Assembly (NCBI GenBank): GCA_951799425.1
Contig: OX637410.1
Coordinates: 6,200,001-6,264,000 of the forward strand
DNA length: 64,000 nucleotides
Direction: 5' to 3'
Source: Ilex aquifolium
Taxonomy: Eukaryota; Streptophyta; Magnoliopsida; Aquifoliales; Aquifoliaceae
Part shown: piece by piece, positions 11,523-22,895 of the stretch
Layout of the letters: each line of letters begins with the position of its first letter
How positions within the stretch are numbered: position 1 is the first letter of the stretch
Program-made: the position numbers and the translations under genes
The notes under the pieces: model-generated
Seen by the model: only the letters and a program-made list of their open reading frames with translations
Databases searched by the model: none
Told to the model about the DNA's origin: nothing

Positions 11523-13093
11523 GTCTGAGGACGATCCTCACTTTGAAATTTGCCAGAAGAATCTGTTGGGTCTATAAATCAGTATGGACTATCTTCCCCT
11601 CGATCAGTAGCAGACTCATTTGATAATAGCATGGCTAATAATGAGAGACAAAGAGAAGTTCCTGAGAGAGAGGGGGAAGTTCCTAACATTCGAACTCTAC
11701 ATGATTATTTGCATCCCACACGAAATAGTGTCCCCTCTTGTTTTGTGTTTCCTGCAAATGTGCCCCTCTTTAATGTAAAGGCGGGGGACAGTGCAACTAC
11801 TACCTCAATTTCATGGACTTGAATTAAAAAACCTATATCTGCATATTAAAGATTTTGAGGAGGTATGTGGAACATTCCAAGATAATTCTGAACTGGCCAA
11901 ATTGAATTTTTTTCCTTTATCTTTAAAGGACAAAGCTAAACAATGACTAAATTATTTGAAAGCCCATTTAATACCAAATTGCATGAATTACATAATGATT
12001 TTTTTTGAATTTTTTTTCCTCTACACCATACCAATGCACTCAAAAGACAAATCATGAATTTTTCGGTTAAGGAGGGAGAAACATTTTACCAATGTTGGGA
12101 GAAATTCAAGGATCTCCTCTAATCCTATCCACAGCATTTTTTAGAATTGGACTATGGTGGGATTTTTCTATGATTCTCTGCCCACTAGACTACATAAGTT
12201 TTTTGAAATGATGGCTCAGGGAGAGTTCATGGGAAAGAGTCTAGAGGAGGCATTCAATTTTTTTGACAGCAAATCTGATAGTTCTCATATGTGGGACTCA
12301 GTCTCTCCTACCACTGTTGAAGCCAAACCATCTACTTCCCAATGGGGTAAGTATGTCTTGAAAGAAGATGATGACCTGAGAGCGAAAATGACTACCTTGT
12401 CTCGAAAGCTTGAAGCTTTGGAGATGAAATAGGTAAATCAAGTTGATGTCGGCCCTCCCACAGAACAAGTGTGTGGGTTTTGTGCGTTCAAAGGACACCC
12501 TACTGGGGAGTGTCCTACCATTCCAACATTTAAAGAGGTATTGTTAGAACAAACAAATGCAATATGTTCTAACAAATGCAATATCAAACTTCAACAAGCC
12601 TTACTACAACCCGTATTCTGAAACATATAATCCAGGGTGGCAGAATCACTAAAACGTCAATTGGAGGAACACACAACCAACTCTTATGAATCCACAACAA
12701 AGTTCACAACCACCACCTCAAGGACCTCCATTACATCGACCATACCAACCACCACGCAAGAGAAGTCTTGAGGACACATTGAATCAGTTCATGCAAAGCC
12801 AAATGAACTACAAAAATCATTCCATTTAGGCTTTCAATGACTTCAAAACCCAGACAACTCAGTCCTTCGAGGATCTCAAAAGCCACATCCAAAAGTTGAC
12901 CCAATCAATGACCACACATGAGAAGAGCAAGTTTCATGCTGAACCAAAACAACCACATGGTCAATTTCATGTGGCAAATCCTTCAATCATGGAAACCCCA
13001 CAAGAACAAGCTCAAGGTGTCACTACACTGAGAAGTGGCAATGTGATTGACAAATCCATCAGAGACATGTTAATTCCAAAGCCAGAATTCTAA
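11523..13093 (+). pseudogene. gag: E3 gag pseudogene
   Basis: The frame likely starts MSEDDPHFEIC at 11523 and shifts soon after. It continues as the conserved Gag N-terminal part (VPNIRTLHDYLHP, SVPSCFVFPANVPLF), the Gag core (VGFFYDSLPTRL, MMAQGEFMGKS), a zinc knuckle C-x2-C-x4-H-x4-C (CGFCAFKGHPTGEC, near 12468) and a Pro/Gln-rich tail (FMQSQMNY). Stops and frameshifts are many. Compared with E7, about 0.3 kb between LIPKPE and KDLCT is missing at 13090. Confidence 0.85.
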
Positions 13094-14108
13094 AAGACTT
13101 GTGCACGATCAAAAGAAGCCAAAATGTTAAAAAAATAGCCTTCTTGATAGAACAAGCCAATGCCATACTCCAACACAAAACCCCTCCAAAATACAAGGAT
13201 ATAGGGTGTCCAATTGTGTCATGTGTCATTGGAAACTTCAGAATAGAACAAGCATTGCTGGATCTTAGAGCCAGTGTCAATTTGTTCCCTTTTGCTGTCT
13301 ACCAACAATTGGGTCTGGGTGAACTCAAACCCACTTGTGTCACACTCTAGTTGGGAGATAGGTTTGTCAAAGTTCCGAGGGGCATTGTGGAGGATGTCCT
13401 TGTTCAAGTGGACAACTTCGTCTTTCTTGTTGACTTCATTGTCTTAGATACTCAGCCGGCAACACATCGAGGGAATCAAATTGTCGTCATTCTTGGTCGA
13501 CATTTCCTAGCAACTTCAAATGCATTAATCAATTACAGGAACGAGGTCATGAAATTAAATTTTGGGAGTATGACTCTTGAGCTTAACATTTGTAATATTT
13601 CCAAACACCCAGGAGAAGAAAAGGAAGTGAGAGAAGTAAATTCCATTAAGTGTTTGGTACACGAACATTTGAACGATACATTTTGTGAAAGCTCTGTTGA
13701 ATCTTGTCTGTTGGAACCTATCACATATGGGTTAACAAATAATGATCAAAGTCTACAGAGTTGCCTCGCTCATGCTGTAGGGATATGGGAACCTAAATTC
13801 GAATAACTCTCACCAAGTAGTACAAAGCCACTCTCATCAAGTGTCAAACCATAAAAGCCTCAATTGAAACCTCACCCATCTGACTTAAAATATATATTTT
13901 TATGGGAGGACGAGTCATACCTAGTGGTAATTTCATCCAAGCTTGACGATCTGCAAGAGTCTAAGCTAATTGAAGTCCTTAGACACCATAAAAGCACCAT
14001 TGGGTGGACCATTGCTGATTTGAAAGGTATAATTCCATTAATCTACAATCATGCTATATACCTTGAGGGGGATTCAAAACCCTCTCGTCCAATGCAGCGA
14101 TGGTTGAA
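13094..14108 (+). pseudogene. pol: E3 protease and start of RT, broken
   Basis: The retropepsin-like region shows DLRASVNLF where intact relatives have DLGASVNLLP, so the active-site Gly is Arg. A stop follows CVTL (13348-13350). The second frame continues through VILGRHFLATSN (usually LGRPFLATSN). Then comes the RT N-terminal flank (VVISSKLDDLQES, STIGWTIADLKG, SKPSR). It ends abruptly at MQRWLN, where the E4 LTR begins. Confidence 0.85.
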
Positions 14109-15774
14109 TGCTTGGATTCGTTCACCCTAATATCCGAACACAAACCCTCGAATGTATATATGGCTTATGTGTGTAGGTGAGTACCACTCTCCCTCGGGTT
14201 CGATGCTAGAAATGGGGAAAACGTGTGTGTGAATGAAAATGTGTGTGTCCAAAAGTGCTCTCCAAGCGAAGAGAGACTTTCAAGTGTCGTGTTTTACTTG
14301 GAATGGGTATTCCAAGGTCGTCTCATCGGGAAGGAAGGTTGAATCTTAGTGAAGGTGATTTTTTAAAAATAGAAAAGTGTAAAATCTTGTGAGTTGGTGT
14401 TTTGATGAGTGGAGATTTTGCTTAAAATGTAATGAAAACAATGTTGGTTAATCCGATGGGATCATTCCAATGGGAATGTCAAATCAACTCAAAACATTAT
14501 TCCAATGGTGTCTCGGTGCTTGATTGATTCATAGGAAGTGAGGTACTAATGTGGAGGTGTAGGCTCAAGCATACACGTGACAAGTTTACTGTGTATCAAG
14601 AGCTCACAACCCCGTCTGCAGTCAACCTAGTCAAACCAAACAACTTACACTACGAGGAGGAATGAAAAATATTTGATTTAACATACCCAAGAGGAAAACT
14701 CCCTTGGATTAACCAACTAAAAACTTAGCTACCCATAATAAATGCAAAGACATACAATATATAAAGAGACATGGTGAAGAAATAAAGATTAAAACTTGTA
14801 TTAATGTAAAGAGAAGTTAAACTACAAAGATAATTGCATTTAATGTCCAACTAAAAACCTTGAAGTGAAAAACTCAAATGTAAACATGGTAGATTCCAAG
14901 ATACGTAACTAAACATGAAATACACATGAAATAACTAAGATTAAAGTGCAATAAATGAAGATTACAAGAGTATTACAGCTTACTACAAGTGAAATGGGTA
15001 AGAAAATAAAAAAATATCCAAACTTTCTCTCTCTAAACTATGTATTCTTCCTTGAGCTTCTCTCTCTACAATGATTCTCTAGCTAAATAATGGTGTAAGA
15101 ATGATGCATTTTTCGTCCATCAACCCCCTATGGCCTTTGAGAGCAGGCCTCTCATCAATGGGAAGTGATTTGATGCTTGGATAGGCTAGGACAAGCCTAC
15201 CAAGCAACTCACCATACCTCTCTCTCTCTCTCTCTCTTCCTTTTTCATGCTAAATCTTCCAAAGTCAGATTATAGGCATAGGTAGGCATGTATATATGTA
15301 GAATATGTTAGGGGATGTGTGGGAGAATCCTAAGTGGGACCCCCAAGTGTCAGAGCTTGAGTTGCAGGTTATGGCGTCTTCTCAACAAAACCTACCGGTA
15401 GGTCGATGAAAAACCTACTGGTAGGTTTTATTCCAGTGAGCAAAACCTTCTGGAAGGTTTCCAGTAGGTCCAACTCCAATGTGTAAAACCTACCGGTAGT
15501 TTTATGAGCAAACCTGCCGGTAGGTTTTTACTTGGTTTGCTCATTTCTTGATCTTTTCACCTTCCAAGCCACCCGTTAAACCTCCCATTCATCTCCATTG
15601 ACTTTGAGCACTATGATGGAGGCTTAACTCAAGTCATTTCCAACTCTTTACCTACAATCACACAACAACTTCATTAATTATTTGATTAATTGCATTTCCT
15701 CCCATTTTCACCACAAAAGCAAGTATAAAAGGGATACAAAGGCATGCATGATGTGCAATATTTTGTGCTAATCA
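14109..15774 (-). mobile_element. E4 3' LTR, minus strand
   Basis: On the plus strand it runs from TGCTTGG (reverse of an LTR end TCAAGCA) to GTGCTAATCA (reverse of the start TGATTAGCAC). Length is 1666 bp. It lies in E3 at a TTGAA candidate duplication (14104-14108) with the partner outside the window. The plus-strand sequence shows a CT dinucleotide run near 15220 and a palindrome array near its right end, so the array lies in the first 400 bp of the LTR in sense orientation. Confidence 0.8.
15385..15535 (-). repeat. E4 LTR palindrome array, mixed CTACCGGTAG and CTTCTGGAAG
   Basis: Five palindromes in one array: ACCTACCGGTAGGT, CCTACTGGTAGG, CCTTCTGGAAGG, CTACCGGTAG and CTGCCGGTAGG. Both arm types occur side by side with related spacers (ATTCCAGTGAGC, TTCCAGTAGG). 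This shows that the two palindrome types are variants of one repeat unit. Confidence 0.85.
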
Positions 15775-15792
15775 CACCCCCCCAACTTGAGT
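15775..15792 (-). promoter_or_regulatory. E4 3' polypurine tract
   Basis: The plus strand reads CACCCCCCCAACTTGAG; the sense strand is CTCAAGTTGGGGGGGTG, directly before the LTR start. Confidence 0.8.
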
Positions 15793-16099
15793 TTTGCTAG
15801 TCCCTAGCAAACTTTATTTTCACACCGCAAAGTGTAAAAATACAACAATCCATTTATGCACTTACATCGCCAAACAATCAAAATGCAACAATCACAATTC
15901 AATTAAAGAAATAGACTTGGGCAAGATAAAACGAAACAACTGTGGTACTTTTCATTAATTACTTCCAAAAGTTCAGTACAATGATTTAGAATTCAAAAAC
16001 AAAACGGCCCAAAATCCTAGAGACACTTCTACTAGGCCGATAATTCTAACCCTATATGTGCAACATCTATAACTAAAACAAAAAAAACACAACGACACC
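15793..16099 (-). other. E4 non-coding between env-like gene and PPT
   Basis: About 300 bp without a gene, homologous to 4807-5126 and 37381-37683 (shared ACTTCTACTAGGCCGA and GGGCAAGATA segments). Nothing else is recognised. Confidence 0.5.
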
Positions 16100-16605
16100 C
16101 TACTCGTCGTCCTCATCCACCTCCTTATCAGCACTCTCACCATCACTCTTCTCCTCCTCATCACCAGAATCATCGTCGCCATCGTCGTCGAAACCCTCCA
16201 CCTCGACAACTGTAGAAGTCATCAGGGCGGAGGTAGAGGGTCTAGCATACGAAGGTGGAGGTCCACCGGGAATCGGCTTGCCTGAGAAGGTGTGCTGGAA
16301 GATCCTAGTCATCATCAATGTCAGCCCATGCATCGAACCCTCTAAAGCATCTAAGCGCTGGGACACAGTACTGACCGAGGCAGAGGTGGAAGGCCCAGAA
16401 GTAGACGTCCCAACAGATGACATCTAAGGCATTGAGGCTCTAGCTCTCTCACCCCTACTCATCGTCTTCCACTTAATGCTACGTGCTTTCCCTATGGCTC
16501 CAAATTCAGGCAGTGTCAACACATCAGAGACATATGCCATGACCTTGCTGGAGTAGCATATCCTGCTGACTAGGTTGGCGAATGGGAGGTTCGCCTTCGG
16601 CTTTC
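16100..16605 (-). pseudogene. E4 env-like gene, 3' part only
   Basis: The minus strand encodes the C-terminal third of the env-like protein: KANLPFANLVSRIC, EFGAIGK, KTMSRGERARA, then SQRLDALEGSMHG, FSGKPIPGGP and an acidic Asp/Glu tail ending with a stop at 16100-16102. A stop follows RARASMP. At 16606 the E5 LTR end interrupts the gene, so its N-terminal two thirds must lie beyond E5, outside the window. Confidence 0.8.
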
Positions 16606-16754
16606 TACTTGACTTATTCGGTCAACCCTAATCTCCGATTATGATTCCGGTAATGTGTATGTGGCTTTTACGATTATGTGAGTGTCACTCTCCCTCAGAT
16701 ATCATGCAAGAAATGGGGTGAATGTGTATGTAGATGAAAATGTGTGCGTGTGTA
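16606..16754 (-). mobile_element. E5 3' LTR, piece 1 of 3
   Basis: It starts TACTTGACTTATTCGG, a mutated form of the TGCTTGA left edge of minus-strand LTRs, and runs to the E6 insertion. Pieces 16606-16754, 22434-22890 and 36303-37363 together make about 1.67 kb, the same as the E4 LTR. The order of segments matches E4 and E8, so this is one LTR split twice. Confidence 0.8.
16750..16754. repeat. E6 target-site duplication, left copy
   Basis: GTGTA here and GTGTA at 22429-22433 flank E6 exactly. Joining them restores a continuous E5 LTR sequence. Confidence 0.9.
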
Positions 16755-18693
16755 TGATGAGCACAAAATATTGTATATTTGAAGGCCTCATTACATGCAT
16801 TTTAACTCAACTTTTGCACCTAAGTACTTAGTGTTAGCCAATTTTATGAATAATGTTGAATTTTCAATGTTGCAAGTTTTTATAGTTTAAATGATTGATT
16901 TTAGGACCTTGCAACTATGATGGATGTGTGGTGAGGTCATGGACACATTACATGAAGATTTGGAGGCTTAAAAGTGAAGAAATCAAGGAGGTATTGGTGT
17001 TTGGGAACAAAAGCACCAGCAGCCACACCATATGGAAACAGAGCCTAGGTATTCCTCCATTTTTACCATGATCCATATCGACTCTGAAAAAGTTCAAAAC
17101 ACGAAATTTGTATATCTGGATGTCTTCTGTATTGTGTCAAAATTTCAGCTCAATCCAACAGTTGGATCAAAAGTTATGCCGATTCTACGAAAAGTGGTTC
17201 ATAGCAGAAAACAGTACCGGTACACAATACCGGTATGGTACCGTACCGGTACTGCATACTGGTACTTCGAACTCCAGAAGGTTTAGAGTACCGCTACACA
17301 GTACCGGTACGCTCCCAGAACAGCCCAGGAGCGCCTGCAATCATGCTCCACTTGTTTGGGGGTCCCACCTACACTTCTCCCACACCTAACCCGACATTTT
17401 ATCCCTACAACCATGCCTCCTACACCCTACTTGAAGACATTTGGAGGCAATGGCATTAATGAAGAGGGGATTGAAGGGGGCTGCCAGGGGAGTTGCAGGC
17501 TAACCTTCTCCTAGCCTGTCCAAGCTTCAACTTAGCCTCCTATTGATGGGAGGCCTGCACACAGGCTAGGGGGACCACCATGCACGAAATTTGAAGGCTC
17601 CTTCACCATATACTCAGCATTACACAAGTTCTTCAGGGTGGCTACCTAAGCTTAGATAGTTCCTAGGAAGAAGATGATGAATAGTAGAAAGCTTATGTTC
17701 TTGCATTTTCCTTTCTATTTTCGTTCCTGTAAGCTTTAATCTTCTTGTAACCTTTATTTCTTACATTGTAATCTCCTCTACTTCAAGTCTATTCCAAGTT
17801 TAGTTACATGTTTTAGATTTCACCATTGTTATTTAATTTTTCTTCATTTCAAGCTTTTAAATTGGGTATTTCATATTTGTCTTCTTAGTTTAAGTTTTCT
17901 TGTATTAGTTCAAGTTTCATGCTCCATTTCATTATGTCCATTTACATTATGCTTGTCTTTCCTTTATGCATGACTAGCTAGATTTTTAGTTGGCTAATTC
18001 AAGGGAGAATTCCTCTTGGGCCCTCCATTTCAACTTATTTTCTTTCCTCCCCGGTGTACGATGGTTCGGTTTGACTGGGTTGAGTGTAGACGTGGTGGTG
18101 AGTCCTTGATATCCCGTAGGCATTTGTCACAGGGTATGCTTGGATCCTCACCTCCATTTGGTTGTGAGGCTTTGATATTCCGTAGACTTGTCACGATTTA
18201 TGCTTAGATCCTCATTTCCATTTGTCCCGAGCTTCCCACGAATCAATCGTTCATCTATAAACCGTTGGAGGAAGGTTTTGAGTTGAGTTGGTATTCCCAT
18301 TGGAATGACCCTTTGGATTAGCCAACAATTGTTTCTTGCATTTCCATTCACAAACTTCACTCACAAAACAAAAACAAAAGATTTTTCACTTTCTTTACCT
18401 TTTGCAAAATCACCTTCACACAACTTGAACTTTCCTTCCCTGAGGAGACGACCTTGGAATACTTTTCCAAGTAAAACACCGACACACAAAAGACTCTTTG
18501 CGATTGGGGAGCACTTTTGTTCACACACCCGCATTTCATTTACATTTTCATTCATTCCATCCTCCAATCTGTTGTTGCCTAATCTCTTGCATCACCCCGA
18601 GGGAGAATGACACTCCCTTTCACACATAAGTCATATACACATGTCAAATGGTGCTGTTTAGGGGTTGGAAACAACAAAGTTTTTGATCAATCA
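16755..18693 (+). mobile_element. E6 5' LTR
   Basis: It runs from TGATGAGCACAAAATATTG to TTTTTGATCAATCA, 1939 bp, and is followed by a primer site. It holds a GTACCGGTAC palindrome array (17213-17313). Its last 780 bp are repeated almost unchanged at 21649-22428. Small reading frames on both strands inside it (for example 18305-18610) are not conserved genes. Confidence 0.9.
17213..17313 (+). repeat. E6 LTR palindrome array, GTACCGGTAC type
   Basis: Repeated GTACCGGTAC and half-decayed variants (AATACCGGTATGG, GTACCGTACCGGTACTG, GTACCGCTAC) are packed into 100 bp. E9 carries the same core, but the spacers differ. Confidence 0.85.
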
Positions 18694-18696
18694 TTT

Positions 18697-18714
18697 TGGC
18701 GCCGTTGCCGGGGA
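18697..18714 (+). promoter_or_regulatory. E6 primer binding site, tRNA-Asp
   Basis: TGGCGCCGTTGCCGGGGA is the exact complement of the 3' end of plant tRNA-Asp (GTC), including the CCA-derived TGG. It lies three bases after the LTR end. Confidence 0.9.
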
Positions 18715-18836
18715 AGGTTAAGCGTCGAGTTCAAAGGTGATTTTGGGACGACGTAGGTAAGTCTCGTGATTTTCATCATGGGCCAAGGTATGACGTCTAA
18801 CTTGTAAATATTTTCTTTTAGTTTGTGTTTTGTATT

Positions 18837-19730
18837 ATGTCTTATAATTTCTATGATAATGTATCAAATGCCCAAAATTTTCAGCATGTGTGTAAGATTT
18901 GTGATGAGTATGGACACATTACTAGTGAGTGCCCAAGAATGGCCTCTTATTTTGAAAACATTTGCGAAATTTGTGGTGAGTATGGACACCTCACTAATGA
19001 ATGCCCAAGAAATTATCTGGTTGAAGACTTTGCATGCGAAGGTTCAAATTCATTTTTGGCCTCCGAAAATTTTTACCCCAATCATTATGTTACACCGAGT
19101 TATCCGAGTTATGGTTGGGAGAATGAACCTCATGATTTTTCATCCAATCTCACACCACCAAATGAATTTTGCCATTATCCAACATATGAGGATTCAACTG
19201 AACAAGAATTGGAAAATACGTTTTACGAGTTTATGCAAAGCCAAATGGAATGGAATGCCCAAATAACCCAACAACTTGATACATTGACTAATGCTATAAT
19301 TGTTATGCATGAATAACAACATCTTGAGCATAGTCAATGTATTGAGGTTGATCATCCCAATGGAATGCATATTGATGTTGAATCTCCCACCACTCTTGAT
19401 TGTGAAAAATTTGATAAAGTTATTATCTCACAAGAGGCTAATGAGCCCAAGGTCATTTTTCCATCTAAGAGTGGTGTTGAGATTCACATTTCTCAACTTG
19501 GGGAGGGCATTGCAATGGAGTTAAGTGTAGAAAGTTTTCAAGATAAATTGTATACTCCATTGTTGGGATTGCATAAACTTGCCTACACTTCTATTTGGTT
19601 GAGATTTCTGACTTCTTATCCTTTGTATTGTTGGATAGATGGATTAGTAAGGGCATTTATACAACAAAAAAATGTTAAAACCAAAAAAATCAATGGGCGC
19701 AAGCTCATATCCGAATTGAAGCCGGATTGA
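18837..19730 (+). pseudogene. E6 Gag-derived zinc-knuckle protein, one in-frame stop
   Basis: This is the only coding region of E6. From the ATG at 18837 it has two CCHC zinc knuckles (CKICDEYGHITSEC and CEICGEYGHLTNEC, 23 residues apart). Then comes an acidic and Tyr/Pro-rich stretch and a segment FMQSQMEWNAQITQQLDTLTNAI that matches the C-terminal part of E9 Gag. One TAA at 19314 interrupts it, and the same frame goes on to 19730 with about 120 residues (for example VIFPSKSGVEIHISQLGEG) that I do not recognise. No protease, RT or integrase is present, so E6 depended on another element for movement. About 297 residues in total. Confidence 0.75.
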
Positions 19731-20110
19731 CATGAGCCTATTTTGTTTTCATGTACATAGTAGTTAGATTTCTTTTATTGTTATAGTTTTATTTTCATAA
19801 TTGTTGTAGTGTAGATTTTAGCATGAAGGTTGTTTACCTCTTCCTAATTTGGACTCATTTCACTTTGAGCATCATTGTATCAAATCTTATGGGGTATCAT
19901 GTTCTAGTCTAAGTTGGGGGGTGTAAACAAGCTTTTTGTGTTTTATTTTTTTCGTTAATGTACATATGTATATGAAAAAGAAAAAAAAAGGGTGTATCTC
20001 ATTTCCCATGTTACTTTCATTTTTCTCATTGCATGATTTCTTGTGCATTGAGGACAATGCATGGTTCAAGTTGGGGGGGTGAGGTGCACCATTTACATTT
20101 TCCACCACTT
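19731..20110 (+). promoter_or_regulatory. E6 two polypurine tracts and hairpin
   Basis: TCTAAGTTGGGGGGTG (19908-19923) is one polypurine tract. About 120 bp later the hairpin GCATTG-AGGA-CAATGC (20045-20060) precedes a second, TTCAAGTTGGGGGGGTGAGG (20065-20084). The autonomous elements have one such internal set; E6 has two tracts inside its body. Confidence 0.6.
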
Positions 20111-21530
20111 TTTGTATAGAATAATGGAAAATGTGAAAATTTTGAAAAATTTTAGTTCCAATATTGAACTATATTCCCCTATCCTAATGGTTATGGGATT
20201 TGTGATTACTTGATCTTCATTTTGAACTTTGAATACATGAACACATTATAGAAGTTTATCCTATTGCTAAGAGTATCACATACTTGTTTGCTTTTGAACT
20301 CAACCATAAGTGCACCATGAACTTGTAATTTTGGCAATTTACGGATTGAGTTCACATTTGAGTGCTTGACATGAATAGTGGGAGATGAGTAAGAACCCAT
20401 GTGAGCTTTAATGCCAATCCTTGTTTGGAGGGAACTTACATTTACTCAAGGAACAATTTTTCAAATTCCAAATTTGTTCAATAATCTCATTATGCTTGTT
20501 TTGGTTAGGTGCTTTTGGGTAGTTGATTGACTTTGTCTTGAAACGCAAAATGCTCCTCCTATGCTTATCTAGAGATGATCTTAGGCCATCTTTGAAATGC
20601 TTTGAGCCTTTGGCTTTTTCTTGTGAAAATATTATCCCTAGTGCCGTGATTGAGCCTTAATTGAACTCGTTTCTATGCCACACATTTGACCAAGCCAATG
20701 AAAATGATAAATATCTACCTTACCTTGGTTGTTCCTAGAGCGGGATATGATTTGATCGTAAAAGAAAAGTAAGTATGGTGTGGAAACTCAAACAAAAGGG
20801 ATAAATGATGTTGAAACTCAAAAGAGTTGAATGGAAAAAGAATGAAAATCCAAGAAAAGGAAGAAAAGGGGTGAAAGAAGAAAAGAAAGAGAAAAAGAAA
20901 AGGAAAATGTTAAGGAAAAGAAGAAAAAAGAAACAAAGAGTGTGGTGATGGTGTTAGCCTAGAAATCCCATAAAAGGGAGATCTTTTTGAAATAAAGGTC
21001 ATTCACTCGGAACAACCCTCTTTGTTATCCTATATCCTTCATTTTGCCTACCTCAATATCACCCCAAGCCCTTATTACAACCCGTGAAAGTCCTAAATGA
21101 TCTAGAGAAGCATGGGAGATGCATACTTTTAAAAGAACAAGAGAAGTTGATTTTGCTATCTAATGCCCTAGCATTCCTTTCATGAGATTATGCCAAGGTT
21201 GTTTCATTTTTATGCATGAACTTCATTTTTGGATTATATGTGAGCATACTTTGTTTTGTGCATAAGATGCTACCTCACATATACACATGGAGAGCATGTC
21301 AGGATAACCATAGTGTGATTCATTGTGAGAGACACCCTTGGTGAGTTTTGCATCGAAGCTTAATTTGGATAGCCAAAGTGAATGTGAACTACGTTGTGTA
21401 AATGTTTAAATTACATGTTCATTGCACTCACACACGAGTTTGAAAATGAATGTGTATGTGAATACTCTAGAATAGCATTTAAGGCTATGATGTGTTTCAT
21501 GTGTTTTTAGTTCGGGTGTTTCGGAGCAAG
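20111..21530 (+). other. E6 non-coding spacer
   Basis: It is homologous to the E1 and E9 spacers and has no gene. It shares landmarks such as TGAACACATTATAGAAGTTTATCC and the AAAGGGAGATCTTTTTGAAATAAAGGTCATTCACTC-type segment. Its presence in an element that has lost pol and the env-like gene suggests that it matters in cis. Confidence 0.65.
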
Positions 21531-21648
21531 TTATTTTTGACATCCCATTGCTAGTTAAGATAAGAGAATATATTTTAAATACTGGATATTAGGAAAAGAA
21601 GTTTGTAGGTACCTTCACTGGAAACCTTCACGAGACAAAACTCGTCCA
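21531..21648 (+). other. E6 chimeric junction, E7-like 3' fragment
   Basis: A short segment (GAAGTTTGTAGGTACCTTCACTGGAAACC, then ACGAG-ACAAAA-CTCGT) matches E7 at about 34230-34280, not the Athila elements with the E6 spacer. It joins the spacer directly to the middle of an LTR. The 3' polypurine tract and the first 1.16 kb of the 3' LTR are absent. Confidence 0.6.
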
Positions 21649-22428
21649 TTTCATTCTCCATTTCATTATGTCCATTTACATTATGCTTGTCTTTCCTTTA
21701 TGCATGACTAGCTAGATTTTTAGTTGGCTAATTCAAGGGAGAATTCCTCTTGGGCCCTCCATTTCAACTTATTTTCTTTCCTCCCCGGTGTACGATGGTT
21801 CGGTTTGACTGGGTTGAGTGTGGACATGGTGGTGAGTCCTTGATATCCCGTAGGCATTTGTCACGGGGTATGCTTGGATCCTCACCTCCATTTGGTTGTG
21901 AGGCTTTGATATTCCGTAGACTTGTCACGATTTATGCTTAGATCCTCATTTCCATTTGTCCCGAGCTTCCCACGAATCAATCGTTCATCTATAAACCCTT
22001 GGCGGAAGGTTTTGAGTTGAGTTGGTATTCCCATTGGAATGACCTTTTGGATTAGCCAACAATTATTTTCTTGCATTTCCATTCACAAACTTCACTCACA
22101 AAACACAAACAAAAGATTTTTCACTTTCTTTACCTTTTGCAAAATCACCTTCACACAACTTGAACTTTTCTTCCCTGAGGAGACGACCTTGGAATACTTT
22201 TCCAAGTAAAACACCGACACACAAAAAACTCTTTGCGATTGGGGAGCATTTTTGTTCACACACCCGCATTTCATTTACATTTTCATTCATTCCATCCTCC
22301 AATCCGTTGTTGCCTAATCTCTTGCATCACCCCGAGGGAGAGTGACACTCCCTTTCGCACATAAGCCATATACACATGTCAAATGGTGATGTTTAGGGGT
22401 TGGAAACAACAAATTTTTTGATCAATCA
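21649..22428 (+). mobile_element. E6 3' LTR, 3' 780 bp only
   Basis: Nearly identical to 17915-18693 and ending ATCAATCA before the GTGTA duplication. The palindrome array and LTR start are missing from this copy. Confidence 0.9.
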
Positions 22429-22433
22429 GTGTA

Positions 22434-22890
22434 CAAATGTGCTCCCCAAGCGTAGAGAGACTTTTGAGTGTCGTGTTTTACTTTGAATGGGTATTCCAAA
22501 GTCATCTCCTCAGGGAAGGAAGGTGAATTGTGTGAAGGTGATTTGGTAAAATGAAAAGTATAAAAATCTTGTGAATTGGTGGTTTGGTGAGTGAAGATTG
22601 GTTGTAGAAATGCAATAAAAAAAAGGTTGGCTAATGCGAAGAGGTCATTCCAATGGGAATGCAAAATCGACTCAATTCATTCAACCGATGGTGCCTAGGA
22701 GCTTGATTGATTAGTATGAAGTGAGGGACTAATGCGGAATGTAGGCTCAAGCATACCCCATAACAAGTCTACGGTGTATCAAGAGCTCAGAACCACATCT
22801 GCACTCAACCTAGTCAAACCAAGCACTTTACACTACGAGGTAGAATGTAGAAAAGTTGATTTAGCATACCCAAGAGGAAGTTCCCTTTTG
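22434..22890 (-). mobile_element. E5 3' LTR, piece 2 of 3
   Basis: It continues 16754 in minus orientation (GCTCCCCAAGCG, GTCGTGTTTTACTT, GGTATTCCAAAGTC) in the order seen in E4 14265-14340 and E8 41025-41090. It ends at the E7 target-site duplication. Confidence 0.8.
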
Positions 22891-22895
22891 ATTTG
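22891..22895. repeat. E7 target-site duplication, left copy
   Basis: ATTTG here and ATTAG at 36298-36302. Related LTRs read GATTAGCCAAC at this point (for example near 41475), so ATTAG is the original and the left copy has one change. Confidence 0.75.

Noticed and set aside
18305..18610. Open frames of 60-137 residues in LTRs (also 22092-22345, 45402-45784, 56945-57358, 23344-23697, 59106-59522).
   Set aside because: They lie in LTRs, occur on both strands, are rich in Ser/Phe/Leu as expected of pyrimidine-rich DNA, and are not kept open between LTR copies.
18697..18714. tRNA-like sequence at the primer binding sites.
   Set aside because: Only the 18 bases complementary to the tRNA 3' end are present. 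There is no tRNA gene.
18837..19316. E6 zinc-knuckle frame as a host CCHC protein gene.
   Set aside because: It lies between a primer binding site and a polypurine tract inside a unit with exact target duplications, and part of it matches the Gag of E9.
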